45,368 nt of DNA from Euzebya sp. (GTDB taxonomy: Bacteria; Actinomycetota; Nitriliruptoria; Euzebyales; Euzebyaceae), in assembly GCF_964222135.1 (NCBI RefSeq), contig NZ_CAXQBR010000024.1, positions 1 through 45,368 of the forward strand. The letters run 5' to 3'. The notes beneath the pieces are model-generated. The model was not told the origin of the DNA and ran no database searches. It saw nothing but the letters and a program-made list of their open reading frames with translations. Every line of letters starts with the position of its first letter. The stretch's first letter is position 1. Below, one piece after another: positions 19,858-28,838 of this stretch. Both the position numbers and the translations under genes were made by a program.

Positions 19858-20624
19858 GCGATGCCACCGGGTCGACCGAGCTCCGCCTGCAGCCCGAGCT
19901 GCGCAAGGCGCTCGAAGCCATCCTGCTGGTGGTCGACGAGCCCGTGGACGTGGAGACCCTCGCCCAGGTCCTCGAGGTCGCCGCCGACGAGGTGGAGGAC
20001 GGGCTGCTGGCGCTCGCGACCGAGTACGTCGAGCAGGGCCGGGGGTTCGTCCTGCGGCGCGTCGGCGGCGGCTGGCGCATGTACACCGACCCCGGCGCCG
20101 CCGCCTACGTGGAGCGCTTCGTCCTCCACGGCCGGTCCGGGCGGCTCAGCCAGGCCGCGCTCGAGACGCTGGCGATCATCGCCTACAAGCAGCCGGTCAC
20201 CCGGGCGGCGATCTCGGAGATCCGCGGCGTCGACGCCGACGCCGGCGTGCGCAACCTGGTCAGCCGCGGCCTGGTGGAGGAGGTCGGGCGGGAGGAGACC
20301 CCCGGCCAGCCGCTGCTGTACGGGACGACCAGCGCGTTCCTCGAGAAGCTCGGGGTCGACGGCCTGGACGAGCTGCCGGCGCTGCCCGACCTCAGCCCCA
20401 CCGGTCCGCCGCCGCCGGAGCCGCGACCCGGTGGCTACAAGGCGGCCCGCAAGGAGCTCGACATGCTGGCCGAGGACGACGCCGAGCTCGACGCGGAGAT
20501 CGAGGAGGTGCTCGCCAAGCCGACGCCGAAGCCCGGCGCAAGGCTGAGCGCGCTGCTCGACGACCCGTGGGCGGACGAGACCGCGGACGGTGCCCCCGAC
20601 GGGGGTGACGACGATGGCACGTGA
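19854..20624 (+). CDS. scpB: segregation and condensation protein B
   Basis: 256 aa. Two winged helices: the first around LRKALEAILLVVDEPVDVETLAQVL, the second containing LSQAALETLAIIAYKQPVTRAAISEIRGVDAD, diagnostic for ScpB. It dimerises and binds the ScpA linker, completing the condensin complex. The C-terminal ~70 residues are acidic and probably disordered. GTG 19854 overlaps the scpA stop as GTGA; the end overlaps rluB by 11 nt. Confidence 0.95.
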   Translation: MSDATGSTELRLQPELRKALEAILLVVDEPVDVETLAQVLEVAADEVEDGLLALATEYVEQGRGFVLRRVGGGWRMYTDPGAAAYVERFVLHGRSGRLSQAALETLAIIAYKQPVTRAAISEIRGVDADAGVRNLVSRGLVEEVGREETPGQPLLYGTTSAFLEKLGVDGLDELPALPDLSPTGPPPPEPRPGGYKAARKELDMLAEDDAELDAEIEEVLAKPTPKPGARLSALLDDPWADETADGAPDGGDDDGT

Positions 20625-21375
20625 GCGTCTGCAGAAGGTCCTCGCCGCCGCCGGCCAGGGCAGCCGCAGAGTCTCGGAGGGCCTGATCGCCGAGGGGCGG
20701 GTCACCGTCAACGGCACGGTCGCCACGCTGGGGGACCGAGCCGATCCCGCGAGCGACGTGATCGCCGTCGACGGCGAGCGGATCCACACGAACACCGATC
20801 TCGTCTACCTCCTGCTCAACAAGCCGATCGGCGTGGTCACCACCGCGAACGACCCCGAGGGCCGCCCGACCGTGATGGACCTGGTCCCGCCCACGCCGCG
20901 GGTGTTCCCCATCGGCCGGCTCGACCAGGACACCTCCGGGCTGATCCTGCTGACCAACGACGGCGAGCTGGCGAACCGGGTCGCCCACCCCCGCTACGAG
21001 GTCCCGAAGACCTACATGGCCCAGATCCGCGGGCCGGTGCCGAAGCGGGCGCTGCGGGCGCTGACCCAGGGCGTCGAGCTCGAGGACGGGCCGGCCCGGG
21101 CGAAGCGGGCCGACCTGAAGGTCGCCGACCAGACCCGCTCGCTGATCGAGCTGGTCCTGACCGAGGGCCGCAAGCGTGAGGTGCGGCGGATGATCGCCGC
21201 CGTCGGCCTCGAGCTCGAGGCCCTGGTCCGCACCCGCGTCGGCCCTATCCACCTCGGCGACATCAAGCCGTCCAAGGTCCGCCCGCTGAACGGCAAGGAG
21301 ATCCGCGAGCTCTCCGCCGCCGTCGGCATGGGCAGCGCCCCCGACGAGCCGACCCCGCCGGATCCCGCGTCATGA
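20614..21375 (+). CDS. rluB: 23S rRNA pseudouridine synthase, RsuA/RluB family
   Basis: 253 aa. The N-terminal S4 domain (ERLQKVLAAAGQGSRRVSEGLI) is followed by the pseudouridine synthase core with the catalytic Asp in IGRLDQDTSGLILLTNDGEL, plus KTYMAQIRG and TEGRKREVRRM. By family and by position after scpAB it is most likely RluB, which modifies a uridine in the peptidyl-transferase region of 23S. GGGGGTGA precedes ATG 20614, which lies within the end of scpB. Confidence 0.93.
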   Translation: MARERLQKVLAAAGQGSRRVSEGLIAEGRVTVNGTVATLGDRADPASDVIAVDGERIHTNTDLVYLLLNKPIGVVTTANDPEGRPTVMDLVPPTPRVFPIGRLDQDTSGLILLTNDGELANRVAHPRYEVPKTYMAQIRGPVPKRALRALTQGVELEDGPARAKRADLKVADQTRSLIELVLTEGRKREVRRMIAAVGLELEALVRTRVGPIHLGDIKPSKVRPLNGKEIRELSAAVGMGSAPDEPTPPDPAS

Positions 21376-22505
21376 CCTCCCTCATCCCCGCCGGCCGGGA
21401 GGCCGGCCTGCGCGTCGCGATCCTCGGCACGGGGCTGATCGGCGCGTCGCTCGGCATGAGCCTGCGCGAGGTCGCGACCGTCGCCGAGGTGATCGGCTAC
21501 GACACCGACGCGGTCGGGCTGGACACCGCCCTGCACCGCGGTGCGGTCGACCACGTGGCCGCCGATGCCGCCGACGCGGTCGCCGACGCCGACGTCGTCG
21601 TGCTCGCCGCCCCGCCGTCGGCCATCCCGTCGGTGGCCCGGGAGATCGCCCCGCACCTGCGCGACGGCACGGTCCTGACCGACGTCGGCAGCGTGAAGGC
21701 CGACGTGGTCGCCGCGATGGAGGCGGCCGTGCCGCCGGGGGTGCGGGTGGTCGGCGGGCACCCGATGGCCGGGTCCCACGAGCACGGCGCGGCGCACGCG
21801 GCCAAGGACATGTTCGTGGGCGCCACCTGGCTGCTGACGCCGACGCCGCGGACCGACGCCGACGCCGTCCAGCTGCTCAACGGGCTGCTGACCGCCATCG
21901 GCGCGCGGGTCGTCATCGTCGACACCGCAGCCCACGACACGCTGGTCGCCATCGTCAGCCACCTGCCGCAGCTGACCGCGACGACGCTGATGAGCCTCGC
22001 GGCCGAGCGCGCCCGCCGCCAGGACGCCCGCCTGCTGCTCCTCGCCGGTGGCGGGTTCCGGGACGCCACCCGCGTGGCCGCCTCGAACCCGCAGATGTGG
22101 CTCGACATCTGCCGGGAGAACCGCGAGGCCATCGTCGCGGTCCTCGACGAGTACGCCGCCCGGATCGGCCAGCTGCGCATGATGCTGTTCGAGGGCGACG
22201 AGGCCCGCCTGACCCAGCTGCTGACCGACGCGAGGGAGGCCCGCCGGTCGCTGCCGGGCAAGGAGACCGCGACCGGGCAGCTCGTCGAGCTGCGCATCCC
22301 CATCCCGGACCGACCCGGCGCGATCGCCGAGATCACCACCACGGTGTCCGAGCTGGGCGTGAACATCGAGGACCTCGGCATCGAGCACGCCCCCGACGGG
22401 CGCGGCGGGACCATGCGCCTGGCGGTCAACGGCACCGATGCCGCGACCACGGCTGGCGACGCGCTGGCCCAGCGCGGGTACACCGTCGTGGAGCGGATGC
22501 CGTGA
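21372..22505 (+). CDS. tyrA: prephenate dehydrogenase with ACT domain
   Basis: 377 aa. The N-terminal Rossmann fold has VAILGTGLIGASLGMSL; the catalytic region contains VVGGHPMAGSHEHG, and a helical dimerisation domain follows. Residues ~300-370 form an ACT regulatory domain (RIPIPDRPGAIAEITTTV, then LGVNIEDLGIEH), the usual tyrosine-feedback site. It oxidises prephenate to 4-hydroxyphenylpyruvate in tyrosine synthesis. ATG 21372 overlaps the rluB stop by 4 bp. A direct partnership with aroA downstream is evident from order. Confidence 0.93.
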   Translation: MTSLIPAGREAGLRVAILGTGLIGASLGMSLREVATVAEVIGYDTDAVGLDTALHRGAVDHVAADAADAVADADVVVLAAPPSAIPSVAREIAPHLRDGTVLTDVGSVKADVVAAMEAAVPPGVRVVGGHPMAGSHEHGAAHAAKDMFVGATWLLTPTPRTDADAVQLLNGLLTAIGARVVIVDTAAHDTLVAIVSHLPQLTATTLMSLAAERARRQDARLLLLAGGGFRDATRVAASNPQMWLDICRENREAIVAVLDEYAARIGQLRMMLFEGDEARLTQLLTDAREARRSLPGKETATGQLVELRIPIPDRPGAIAEITTTVSELGVNIEDLGIEHAPDGRGGTMRLAVNGTDAATTAGDALAQRGYTVVERMP

Positions 22506-22515
22506 GGAGCCGTCG

Positions 22516-23820
22516 ATGAGGATCCCCGACGCGTTCGAGGTCGTGCCCACCGGCCCGCTCCGCGGAGCGGTCGTCGCCCCCGCGTCGAAGAGCGTCACCA
22601 ACAGGCTGCTGGTGATGGCGGCCTTGGCCGACGGCACGTCGGTGCTGCGCCGTCCCCTGATCAGTGACGACTCCGCCGCGATGCGCGACCTCATCGAGGG
22701 GCTGGGCGCCGCCGTCCGGCCGGTCGGCGACCCCGATGGTGACGCCCACCGCTGGCAGATCGCCGGGACCGGCGGGCGGATCAGCCCCGTGCCGCACGCC
22801 CTCGACTGCCGCCTGTCGGGCACGACGATCCGGTTCGGCACCGCCATCGGTTCACTGGCTGATGGTCAGGTCACCCTGACCGGCGAGGCGCCGCTCCGGC
22901 GCCGTCCGATCGGCCCGCTGACCGAGGCGCTGCGGACGCTCGGCGCCACCGCGGTCGACGCCGACGGGTTCCCGCCGGTGACCGTCGGCGGCGGCCTCGA
23001 CGGCGGCGAGGTCCTCATCGACGTCACCGGGTCAAGCCAGTACGCCTCGGCCGTGCTCATGGCCGCCCCCTACGCCGCCGCCGACGTGCAGGTCTCCGCC
23101 ACCGGTGGCCACGCGGCCGCCTACGTCGAGCTGACCGTCGCCGCGATGGACGCCTGGGGTGCCGAGGTGGCGACGGTCGGCCCGTCGGCGTGGCGGGTCA
23201 CCGCCGGGGTCGGCTACCGGCCGTGCGACCTGACCGTCGAGTACGACGCGTCCGCCGCCGCGCACCTCTTCGCGCTCGCAGTCGCGTCCGGCGGGACGGT
23301 CACGGTCGCCAACGTCACCGACACGATCCAGCCCGACGCCGACGTCGTCGACGTGCTCGCCGCGTTCGGGGCGACCCTGGCCGCGGAGGGCGACCACGTG
23401 ACCGTGACCGGCCCGGACCGCCCGGTGCCCGCCGGCGTCGTGGACCTGTCGCGGATGCCGGACCAGGTGACGACCGTCGCCGCCCTCGCGGCTCTGGCCG
23501 AGGGGCCGACGACGATCACCGGCGTGGCCGTCGCGCGCGGCCACGAGACCGACCGGATCGCCGCCCTCGCCACCGAGCTGCGGAAGGTCGGCGCCGACGT
23601 CGAGGAGCGGCCCGACGGGCTGGTCGTCGACGGCACCGGCGCGACGGGCCACGCGGTGCTCGACACCTACCACGACCACCGCCTGGCCATGGCGTTCGCG
23701 GCGATCGGCACCCGCCTGCCCGGCGTCGTGGTCGACCAGCCCGGCTGCGTCGCCAAGACGTTCCCGGACTTCTGGAAGGCCCTGGTCCGCGTCGGCGGGG
23801 AGGTGCGGGCCGGCCGATGA
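22516..23820 (+). CDS. aroA: 3-phosphoshikimate 1-carboxyvinyltransferase (EPSP synthase)
   Basis: 434 aa, normal length. Motifs: APASKSVTNRLLVMAALA with the substrate Lys, RLSGTTIRF, GEAPLRRRPIGPL, GSSQYASAVLM, MPDQVTTVAALAAL, ETDRIAAL, YHDHRLAMAFA and CVAKTFPDFW. It joins shikimate-3-phosphate and PEP on the way to chorismate. The loop that in E. coli reads GNAGTAMRP is RLSGTTIRF here, so the Pro position is Phe, as I recall for other actinobacteria. ATG 22516 has GAGGAG 7 nt upstream. The stop overlaps the most upstream cmk ATG. Confidence 0.94.
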   Translation: MRIPDAFEVVPTGPLRGAVVAPASKSVTNRLLVMAALADGTSVLRRPLISDDSAAMRDLIEGLGAAVRPVGDPDGDAHRWQIAGTGGRISPVPHALDCRLSGTTIRFGTAIGSLADGQVTLTGEAPLRRRPIGPLTEALRTLGATAVDADGFPPVTVGGGLDGGEVLIDVTGSSQYASAVLMAAPYAAADVQVSATGGHAAAYVELTVAAMDAWGAEVATVGPSAWRVTAGVGYRPCDLTVEYDASAAAHLFALAVASGGTVTVANVTDTIQPDADVVDVLAAFGATLAAEGDHVTVTGPDRPVPAGVVDLSRMPDQVTTVAALAALAEGPTTITGVAVARGHETDRIAALATELRKVGADVEERPDGLVVDGTGATGHAVLDTYHDHRLAMAFAAIGTRLPGVVVDQPGCVAKTFPDFWKALVRVGGEVRAGR

Positions 23821-24548
23821 GCGCGCGACCGTCGGCGCGATCGGGGCCTCCCTCGCCTGACGGCGAGGTTCGGCGCGATCCTCGCGCGCAACCGTCGGGT
23901 GCGTTGCCCGCGCCGCTCGTCGTGGCCATCGACGGTCCGGCCGGATCGGGCAAGTCGACCGTCGCCCAGGCCGTCGCGCGGGCCCTCGGCCTGCCCCACG
24001 TCGACACCGGCGCCTACTACCGGGCGGCCACGCTCGCGGTGCTGCGGGCCGGGGTCGACCCGACCGACACCGAGGCGGTCCCGACGGTGGTCGCGCAGGC
24101 CCGCATCGACCGGGTGGCCGGCAGGACCGACCTGGACGGCGAGGACGTCGAGGCGGAGATCCGCGGGCCGGCGGTCACGGCCCACGTCAGCGCCGTCGCG
24201 GCCCAGGCGGCCGTCCGCACCCACCTGCTGGCCGCCCAGCGCGAGGGCGTGGCCCGCGACGGCGGGGTGATCGAGGGGCGGGACGCCGCCACCGCCGTCG
24301 CGCCGTGGGCCCAGGTGAAGGTGTGGCTCGACGCCGAGGTCGAGGAGCGGGCCCGTCGCCGCGCCGCCCAGGCCGGCGAGCCGGACCGGGTGGCCCACCA
24401 CGTCGCCGACCTCGTCCGCCGCGATGCCGCCGACGCCGCGCAGATGGCGCGGTCCCCCGACGCGGTCGTCGTCGACACGACCCACATGTCGCTCGAGGAC
24501 GTCGTGGCTAGCGTGGTGGCCCAGGTCCGAGAGAGGCGAGGACGATGA
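23817..24548 (+). CDS. cmk: cytidylate kinase
   Basis: 243 aa from ATG 23817, which overlaps the aroA stop as ATGA. The conserved protein begins only at about residue 35: [18 protein letters not shown] (P-loop), then [39 protein letters not shown] and [17 protein letters not shown]. It phosphorylates CMP and dCMP using ATP. The first ~30 residues are encoded across a 51-bp repeat found again at 37.9 kb and have no family counterpart. The true start may instead be TTG 23904 or GTG 23922, leaving the repeat intergenic. The enzyme identity is firm, the start is not. Confidence 0.93.
   Translation: MSARPSARSGPPSPDGEVRRDPRAQPSGALPAPLVVAIDGPAGSGKSTVAQAVARALGLPHVDTGAYYRAATLAVLRAGVDPTDTEAVPTVVAQARIDRVAGRTDLDGEDVEAEIRGPAVTAHVSAVAAQAAVRTHLLAAQREGVARDGGVIEGRDAATAVAPWAQVKVWLDAEVEERARRRAAQAGEPDRVAHHVADLVRRDAADAAQMARSPDAVVVDTTHMSLEDVVASVVAQVRERRGR
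23832..23882 (+). repeat. 51-bp dispersed palindromic repeat, copy A
   Basis: Matches 37885-37935 at 47 of 51 positions. It begins TCGGCGCGATCGGGGCCT and ends GTTCGGCGCGATCCT, so TCGGCGCGATC is present twice as a direct repeat. Between them is a small hairpin, TCGCC-TGAC-GGCGA. Differences between copies fall in the hairpin loop and flanks, while both stem arms are unchanged. This copy lies at the aroA-cmk junction. Confidence 0.88.
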
Positions 24549-25939
24549 GTCGTCGGCAAGTGCGGTCGACCGGCGGTGCGCGCGTCGCCGTGGTCGGACG
24601 CCCCAACGTGGGCAAGTCCACCCTGGTGAACCGGATCGCCGGGCGCCGCGACGCGATCGTCCAGGAGCTGCCCGGCGTCACCCGCGACCGCTCCACCCAC
24701 CCGGCGGAGTGGCTCGGGCAGGCGTTCACCCTGATCGACACCGGCGGGTGGACGCCCGGCTGGGCACCAGACCGCACGGTCATGGACGAGCTGGTCAGCG
24801 CCCAGGCGGAGGCCGCCACCCGCGAGGCCGACGTGGTCCTCTTCGTCGTCGACGCCTCCGTCGGCGTGACGTCCGAGGACGAGGCCGTCGCCAAGTGGCT
24901 GCGCACCGCGGGGATCCCCGTCGTCCTGGTCGCCAACAAGGCGGATGCGGTGAACGACGTCGAGCGGGCCAGCCAGATCGCCGAGCTGTACGCCCTCGGG
25001 GTCGGCGACCCGTCGCTGGTGTCGGCGCTGCACGGCAGCGGCTCCGGTGACCTGCTCGACGACGTCATGGGCCGCCTCCGCCGGCTCGGGGCCCTCGACC
25101 GGCCCGACGAGGAGGACGACGGCATCCCCGACGTGGCGCTGATCGGCCGGCCGAACGTCGGGAAGTCCAGCCTGTTCAACAAGTTGGTCGGCAGCGACCG
25201 GGTGATCGTCGATGACGTGCCGGGCACGACGCGGGACCCGGTCGACACCCTGCTCGAGGTCGAGCGGGACGACGGGACGACCCGGACCTACCGGCTGATC
25301 GACACGGCCGGCCTGCGCAAGAAGAAGGCCAAGCTGGACACGACGGAGTTCTACTCGACGGTCCGGACCCGCAAGAGCCTCGACCGCACCGACGTCGCGC
25401 TGCTGCTGATCGACTCCGCCGAGCCGATCGGGGAGCAGGAGCAGAAGCTCGCCCGCGAGATCGTCGACGCCGGCCGGGCGGTCGTGCTCGTGCACAACAA
25501 GTGGGACCTGACCGACGACGACCGCCGCGAGCAGATCGACCGGGAGCGCGACCGACTGCTGCAGTTCATGGCGTTCGCGCCGATGCGGCGCATCTCCGCC
25601 CTCACCGGTCGCGGGGTCGTGAAGCTGTTCGACGACATCGACGCGGTCCACGAGGCCTGGAGCACCCGGGTGCCGACCGGCCAGCTCAACCAGTGGCTCG
25701 CCGACGCGGTCGCGGCCAGCCCGCCGCCCCTCGGACGCGACCACCGGCCGGTCAAGATCCGCTACGTGACGCAGGTGTCGAGCCAGCCGCCGCGGTTCAA
25801 GCTGTTCACCAACCAGCGGCTCGAGGCGGGCTACCTCCGCTACCTCGAACGCCGCCTCCGCGAGCGCTTCGGCTTCGTCGGCACGCCCCTCCGCCTGGAC
25901 GTCTCCATCCGCGCGGGTTGGGAGGAGCGGGACCGCTGA
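24545..25939 (+). CDS. der: ribosome biogenesis GTPase Der (EngA)
   Basis: 464 aa with two tandem GTPase domains and a C-terminal KH-like domain. Domain 1: [27 protein letters not shown]. Domain 2: [29 protein letters not shown]. The C-terminal part contains [18 protein letters not shown] and [20 protein letters not shown]. Der is required for 50S subunit assembly. ATG 24545 overlaps the cmk stop by 4 bp, and this is the last gene of the xerD-der run. Confidence 0.96.
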   Translation: MSRRQVRSTGGARVAVVGRPNVGKSTLVNRIAGRRDAIVQELPGVTRDRSTHPAEWLGQAFTLIDTGGWTPGWAPDRTVMDELVSAQAEAATREADVVLFVVDASVGVTSEDEAVAKWLRTAGIPVVLVANKADAVNDVERASQIAELYALGVGDPSLVSALHGSGSGDLLDDVMGRLRRLGALDRPDEEDDGIPDVALIGRPNVGKSSLFNKLVGSDRVIVDDVPGTTRDPVDTLLEVERDDGTTRTYRLIDTAGLRKKKAKLDTTEFYSTVRTRKSLDRTDVALLLIDSAEPIGEQEQKLAREIVDAGRAVVLVHNKWDLTDDDRREQIDRERDRLLQFMAFAPMRRISALTGRGVVKLFDDIDAVHEAWSTRVPTGQLNQWLADAVAASPPPLGRDHRPVKIRYVTQVSSQPPRFKLFTNQRLEAGYLRYLERRLRERFGFVGTPLRLDVSIRAGWEERDR

Positions 25940-25966
25940 TCGGCGCCCCTCCGGCCGACCTCCGGG

Positions 25967-26746
25967 TCAGGCACCCTCGGTGGGGAGGGCGTCCGCGCCG
26001 CCGCACCCGGGGGTGCCGGTCCACAGCAGCGTGGGGACCTCGCCCTCGACCTCGGCGTTGGCGGCCACGAAGCTGACGCCGCCCTGGGTCTCGACGAACG
26101 CCGTCGGGCCGAGGGTCAGGACGAACGGCTTGTCCGACGGGAACCCGAGGGTGAAGTACTCCTGGAAGCCCGCGGTGAGGTCGAACGTCACCTCACCCTC
26201 GTCGTCCACGAGCGTGCCCGCCATCTCGTCGCCGGCTCGCAGCTCCGGATCCATCGCCTGGTTGTCGACCACGTCGACGGGTTGGTCGACGGTGGAGGGG
26301 AACACGCCCAGCTGGACCGGTGAGGCGAGGTCGTCGACGGTCATGCTGAGCGTCACCGCCTGCATGCACGCCGGGTCGCCCTGGGGGATGTCGAAGGCGA
26401 CCACGATCGCGTCAGCGGGGTCGTCAGAGATCTCGAGCGACTCCCCGTCGATGTCGGCGATCGAGTCGTTGACGGTGAAGTCGGCGATCGGGGTCGAGGA
26501 GCCGTCGGTGACCGGCCCGGTCCCGGCCTGCAACGTCGACTGGGGGATGTCGGCGACGGGGATGTCGAGGGGGTCCTCGCTCTCCGACGCGCCCTCGTCG
26601 GGTGCCAGGATCGATCCGCTCGCGTCGAACTCGATCATCCCGGACGCGGCCTCGCCGAGCCGCGGCAGCGCGTAGTTCACGACGGCCAGCAGGCCGAGGA
26701 TCGCGATCGGCCAGCGGAGGAACGTCCAGACCTTGGCGGGAGTCAT
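25967..26746 (-). CDS. membrane-anchored protein of unknown function
   Basis: 259 aa. Residues 1-32 are short and basic, then one transmembrane helix (FLRWPIAILGLLAVVNYAL). The rest is acidic and predicted extracytoplasmic, with Asp/Glu/Ser-rich linkers before a probable beta-sandwich (VAFDIPQGDPACMQAVTLSM through LTLGPTAFVETQGG). Two Cys, one in the middle (DPAC) and one near the end (PGC), could form a disulfide. I recognise no family. It follows a 56-aa CxxC protein by 12 nt and is probably co-transcribed with it. Convergent with der. Confidence 0.72.
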   Translation of the reverse strand: MTPAKVWTFLRWPIAILGLLAVVNYALPRLGEAASGMIEFDASGSILAPDEGASESEDPLDIPVADIPQSTLQAGTGPVTDGSSTPIADFTVNDSIADIDGESLEISDDPADAIVVAFDIPQGDPACMQAVTLSMTVDDLASPVQLGVFPSTVDQPVDVVDNQAMDPELRAGDEMAGTLVDDEGEVTFDLTAGFQEYFTLGFPSDKPFVLTLGPTAFVETQGGVSFVAANAEVEGEVPTLLWTGTPGCGGADALPTEGA

Positions 26747-26758
26747 CGCCGCCAGAGC

Positions 26759-26929
26759 CTAGCGGCCCCGGGGTGCGGTCACGGTCACCTGGCGTCGGCA
26801 CCATGGACAGGCGAGGGACCCGCGCGACGGGGAGCGCGTGAAGTCGACCCGCGCCCGCAGGACCTGGGCGCACGCCGGGCAGGGCGCGAACATCGGGACG
26901 TCGGTGAGCGGCGGCCGGTTGCGTGACAC
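26759..26929 (-). CDS. small zinc-ribbon-like protein, 56 aa
   Basis: GTG 26929 to TAG 26759. The protein contains CPAC, 24 residues, then CPWC (opens VSRNRPPLTDVPMFAPCPAC, ends CRRQVTVTAPRGR), a four-cysteine pattern of small zinc ribbons. It is strongly basic. The start has no GGAGG, but TAGCCT lies 6 nt upstream, so the transcript is probably leaderless. It ends 12 nt before the ATG of the membrane-anchored gene at 26746. Function unknown; zinc binding is inferred from spacing. Confidence 0.68.
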   Translation of the reverse strand: MSRNRPPLTDVPMFAPCPACAQVLRARVDFTRSPSRGSLACPWCRRQVTVTAPRGR

Positions 26930-26935
26930 CCCGGC

Positions 26936-26941
26936 AGGCTA
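26936..26941 (-). promoter_or_regulatory. candidate -10 box for the CxxC gene, leaderless
   Basis: On the minus strand TAGCCT (26941 to 26936) is followed by 6 nt and the GTG at 26929. The start point would coincide with the start codon. Confidence 0.45.
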
Positions 26942-26964
26942 CGACGACCCTGTGACGCGGCGCG

Positions 26965-26970
26965 TAGGAT
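26965..26970 (+). promoter_or_regulatory. candidate -10 box for the thioesterase gene
   Basis: TAGGAT at 26965-26970 faces away from the minus-strand TAGCCT 24 bp to the left, making a compact back-to-back promoter pair. It would give a leader of about 70 nt before ATG 27046. Confidence 0.42.
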
Positions 26971-27045
26971 GCGCCCACCCCGCCGCCGGCGCGGGGCCGA
27001 TCCCGCGAGACCGACCCCGAGACCGCCCCGGAGGCCGACGCGTTG

Positions 27046-27492
27046 ATGACCCACCCGCCGCTCGCGCTCGACCGCGACGGCGTCTGCGACTACCTGGCGG
27101 AGGTCTGGCCCGAGGCGGCGGGCAGCTTCGCCGACGGTCTCGTCGAGCTGGAGCCGGGGTTCGCGCGGTTCGTCCGCCGCACCGGGCCGGCGGACGTCCG
27201 ACCGGGCGGGACGGTGTCGGGGCCGACGCTGATGCACGCCGTCGATGAGGGCGGGTACGCCCTGGTCCTCGGCCACCTCGGCCCCGCGGCGCTGGCCGTC
27301 ACCAGCCACCTGTCCATGGACTTCCTGCGACGCCCGACCACCGGCGACCTCGTCGTCGACGTCGAGCTGCTGAAGCTCGGCCGCACCCAGGTGCCCATGG
27401 CCGCCCGGGTCTTCGTCGACGACCCCGGCACCCCGCCGGTGGCGGTCGCGACGATCGTCTACTCGCGTGCCCTCGTCGCGGGGGAGGGGTAG
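27046..27492 (+). CDS. PaaI-type hotdog thioesterase
   Basis: 148 aa single-hotdog protein. The core has GGTVSGPTLMHAVDEGGYAL and then AVTSHLSMDFLRRPTTGDLV, matching the PaaI/4-hydroxybenzoyl-CoA thioesterase pattern in which the long central helix follows the GG.x.a.D segment. Family members hydrolyse acyl-CoA thioesters; the substrate is not deducible. ATG 27046 is used; TTG 27043 directly before it is possible. GGAGG lies about 11 nt upstream. The stop is 10 nt from the DUF445 gene. Confidence 0.87.
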   Translation: MTHPPLALDRDGVCDYLAEVWPEAAGSFADGLVELEPGFARFVRRTGPADVRPGGTVSGPTLMHAVDEGGYALVLGHLGPAALAVTSHLSMDFLRRPTTGDLVVDVELLKLGRTQVPMAARVFVDDPGTPPVAVATIVYSRALVAGEG

Positions 27493-27502
27493 GAGCCCAG
27501 CG

Positions 27503-28783
27503 ATGTCCACCACCGCCGCCCCCGTCCCGACCGCCGCGCCCGAGAGCGAGCAGGCGCGTCGAGACGACCTGCGCCGCATGAAGGCCCGCGCGACCGGCCT
27601 CCTCGTCATCGTGGCGCTCGTCTGGATCGCGCTGCTGGTCTGGACCGGCGACCAGACCTGGGCCGGGTACGCCATCGCCGCCGCCGAGGCGGGCATGGTC
27701 GGCGGGCTGGCCGACTGGTTCGCCGTCACCGCGGTGTTCCGCCACCCCCTCGGGCTGCCGATCCCCCACACCGCAGTGGTCGCCTCCCGCAAGGACGCGT
27801 TCGGCGTGACGCTCGGGCAGTTCGTCCAGGAGAACTTCCTGTCCCCCGACGTGGTCGGCCAACGCCTCGGCGAGGCCGACCTGGCCCGCCGCGCCGGCCG
27901 GTGGCTGACCACGCCGGCGAACGCCCGGCTGGCGGCCGGCCACCTCGCCGAGCTGGTGGCCCGCCTGGCGGCCGAGGCCCGCGACGAGGACGCGATCAGC
28001 CTGATCGAGTCCGAGCTCCGCCGCCGGGTCGAGGAGGTCGACGCCGCGCCGGCGGCCGGCCGGCTCCTGCGGATCCTCACCGTCGAGGGCCACCACGAGC
28101 AGCTGCTCGACGAGCTGCTCGAGATCCTCGACCGCTTCCTCCTCGACGCCGAGCCCAACCTCCGCCGCCGCTTCACCGCCGAGGCCCCCTGGTGGCTGCC
28201 CGAACCCGTCGACGAGGCCATCTTCCAGCGCCTCTTCCAGGGGGTCCGCAACATCCTGGCGGACGCGAGCGGCACCGCGACGGAGTCCCACGGGCTGCGA
28301 CCCACGATCCACGCCGCCATCGAGGACTTCGTCACCCGGCTCGAGTACGACCCGGTCCTTGCCGAGCGGGCTGAGGACCTCAAGCGCGAGCTGCTCGAGA
28401 GCGAGCGGGTGCGCGCCTGGATCTCCTCGATCTGGGACGAGCTCAAGCAGCGCATCCAGGCCCAGGCCGCCCAGCCGGAGTCGGTCCTCCGAACCCGCCT
28501 GGAGGGGACCGTCATCGGCCTCGGACGTCGCCTGCTGACCGATCCCGCCACCGCCGACCGGGTCGACGACCTGATCGTGCGGGGTGCCCGTGCGGGCGTC
28601 GAGACCTACCGCGAGGAGCTCGCCGGCCTGGTGTCGGGGACGATCGAGCGCTGGGACACCGCGGAGACCAGCGACCGCCTGGAGCTGCTGCTGGGACGGG
28701 ACCTCCAGTTCATCCGCATCAACGGCACCGTCGTCGGTGCCCTGGCGGGTCTCGTCATCCACGCGATCGCCGTCCTGACCTGA
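27503..28783 (+). CDS. DUF445 family membrane protein
   Basis: 426 aa. A short N-terminal cytoplasmic tail is followed by a transmembrane pair around GLLVIVALVWIALLVWTGDQ and AAAEAGMVGGLADWFAVTAVFRHPLGLPIPHTAVV, the diagnostic DUF445 motif. A long helical region (about 110-400) ends in a final hydrophobic helix (VVGALAGLVIHAIAVLT). The family has no settled function. ATG 27503 has AGGAG at about 9 nt. Confidence 0.9.
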   Translation: MSTTAAPVPTAAPESEQARRDDLRRMKARATGLLVIVALVWIALLVWTGDQTWAGYAIAAAEAGMVGGLADWFAVTAVFRHPLGLPIPHTAVVASRKDAFGVTLGQFVQENFLSPDVVGQRLGEADLARRAGRWLTTPANARLAAGHLAELVARLAAEARDEDAISLIESELRRRVEEVDAAPAAGRLLRILTVEGHHEQLLDELLEILDRFLLDAEPNLRRRFTAEAPWWLPEPVDEAIFQRLFQGVRNILADASGTATESHGLRPTIHAAIEDFVTRLEYDPVLAERAEDLKRELLESERVRAWISSIWDELKQRIQAQAAQPESVLRTRLEGTVIGLGRRLLTDPATADRVDDLIVRGARAGVETYREELAGLVSGTIERWDTAETSDRLELLLGRDLQFIRINGTVVGALAGLVIHAIAVLT

Positions 28784-28838
28784 CCGGGTTCGCGGGACGC
28801 GGGTTCACCGGGGGAACGCGTCGGGAAGGACACCCCCC

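Noticed and set aside
25940-25966. Terminator between der and the convergent gene
   Set aside because: Only a 5-bp imperfect stem (TCGGC/GCCGA) without T-run is present; too weak to call.
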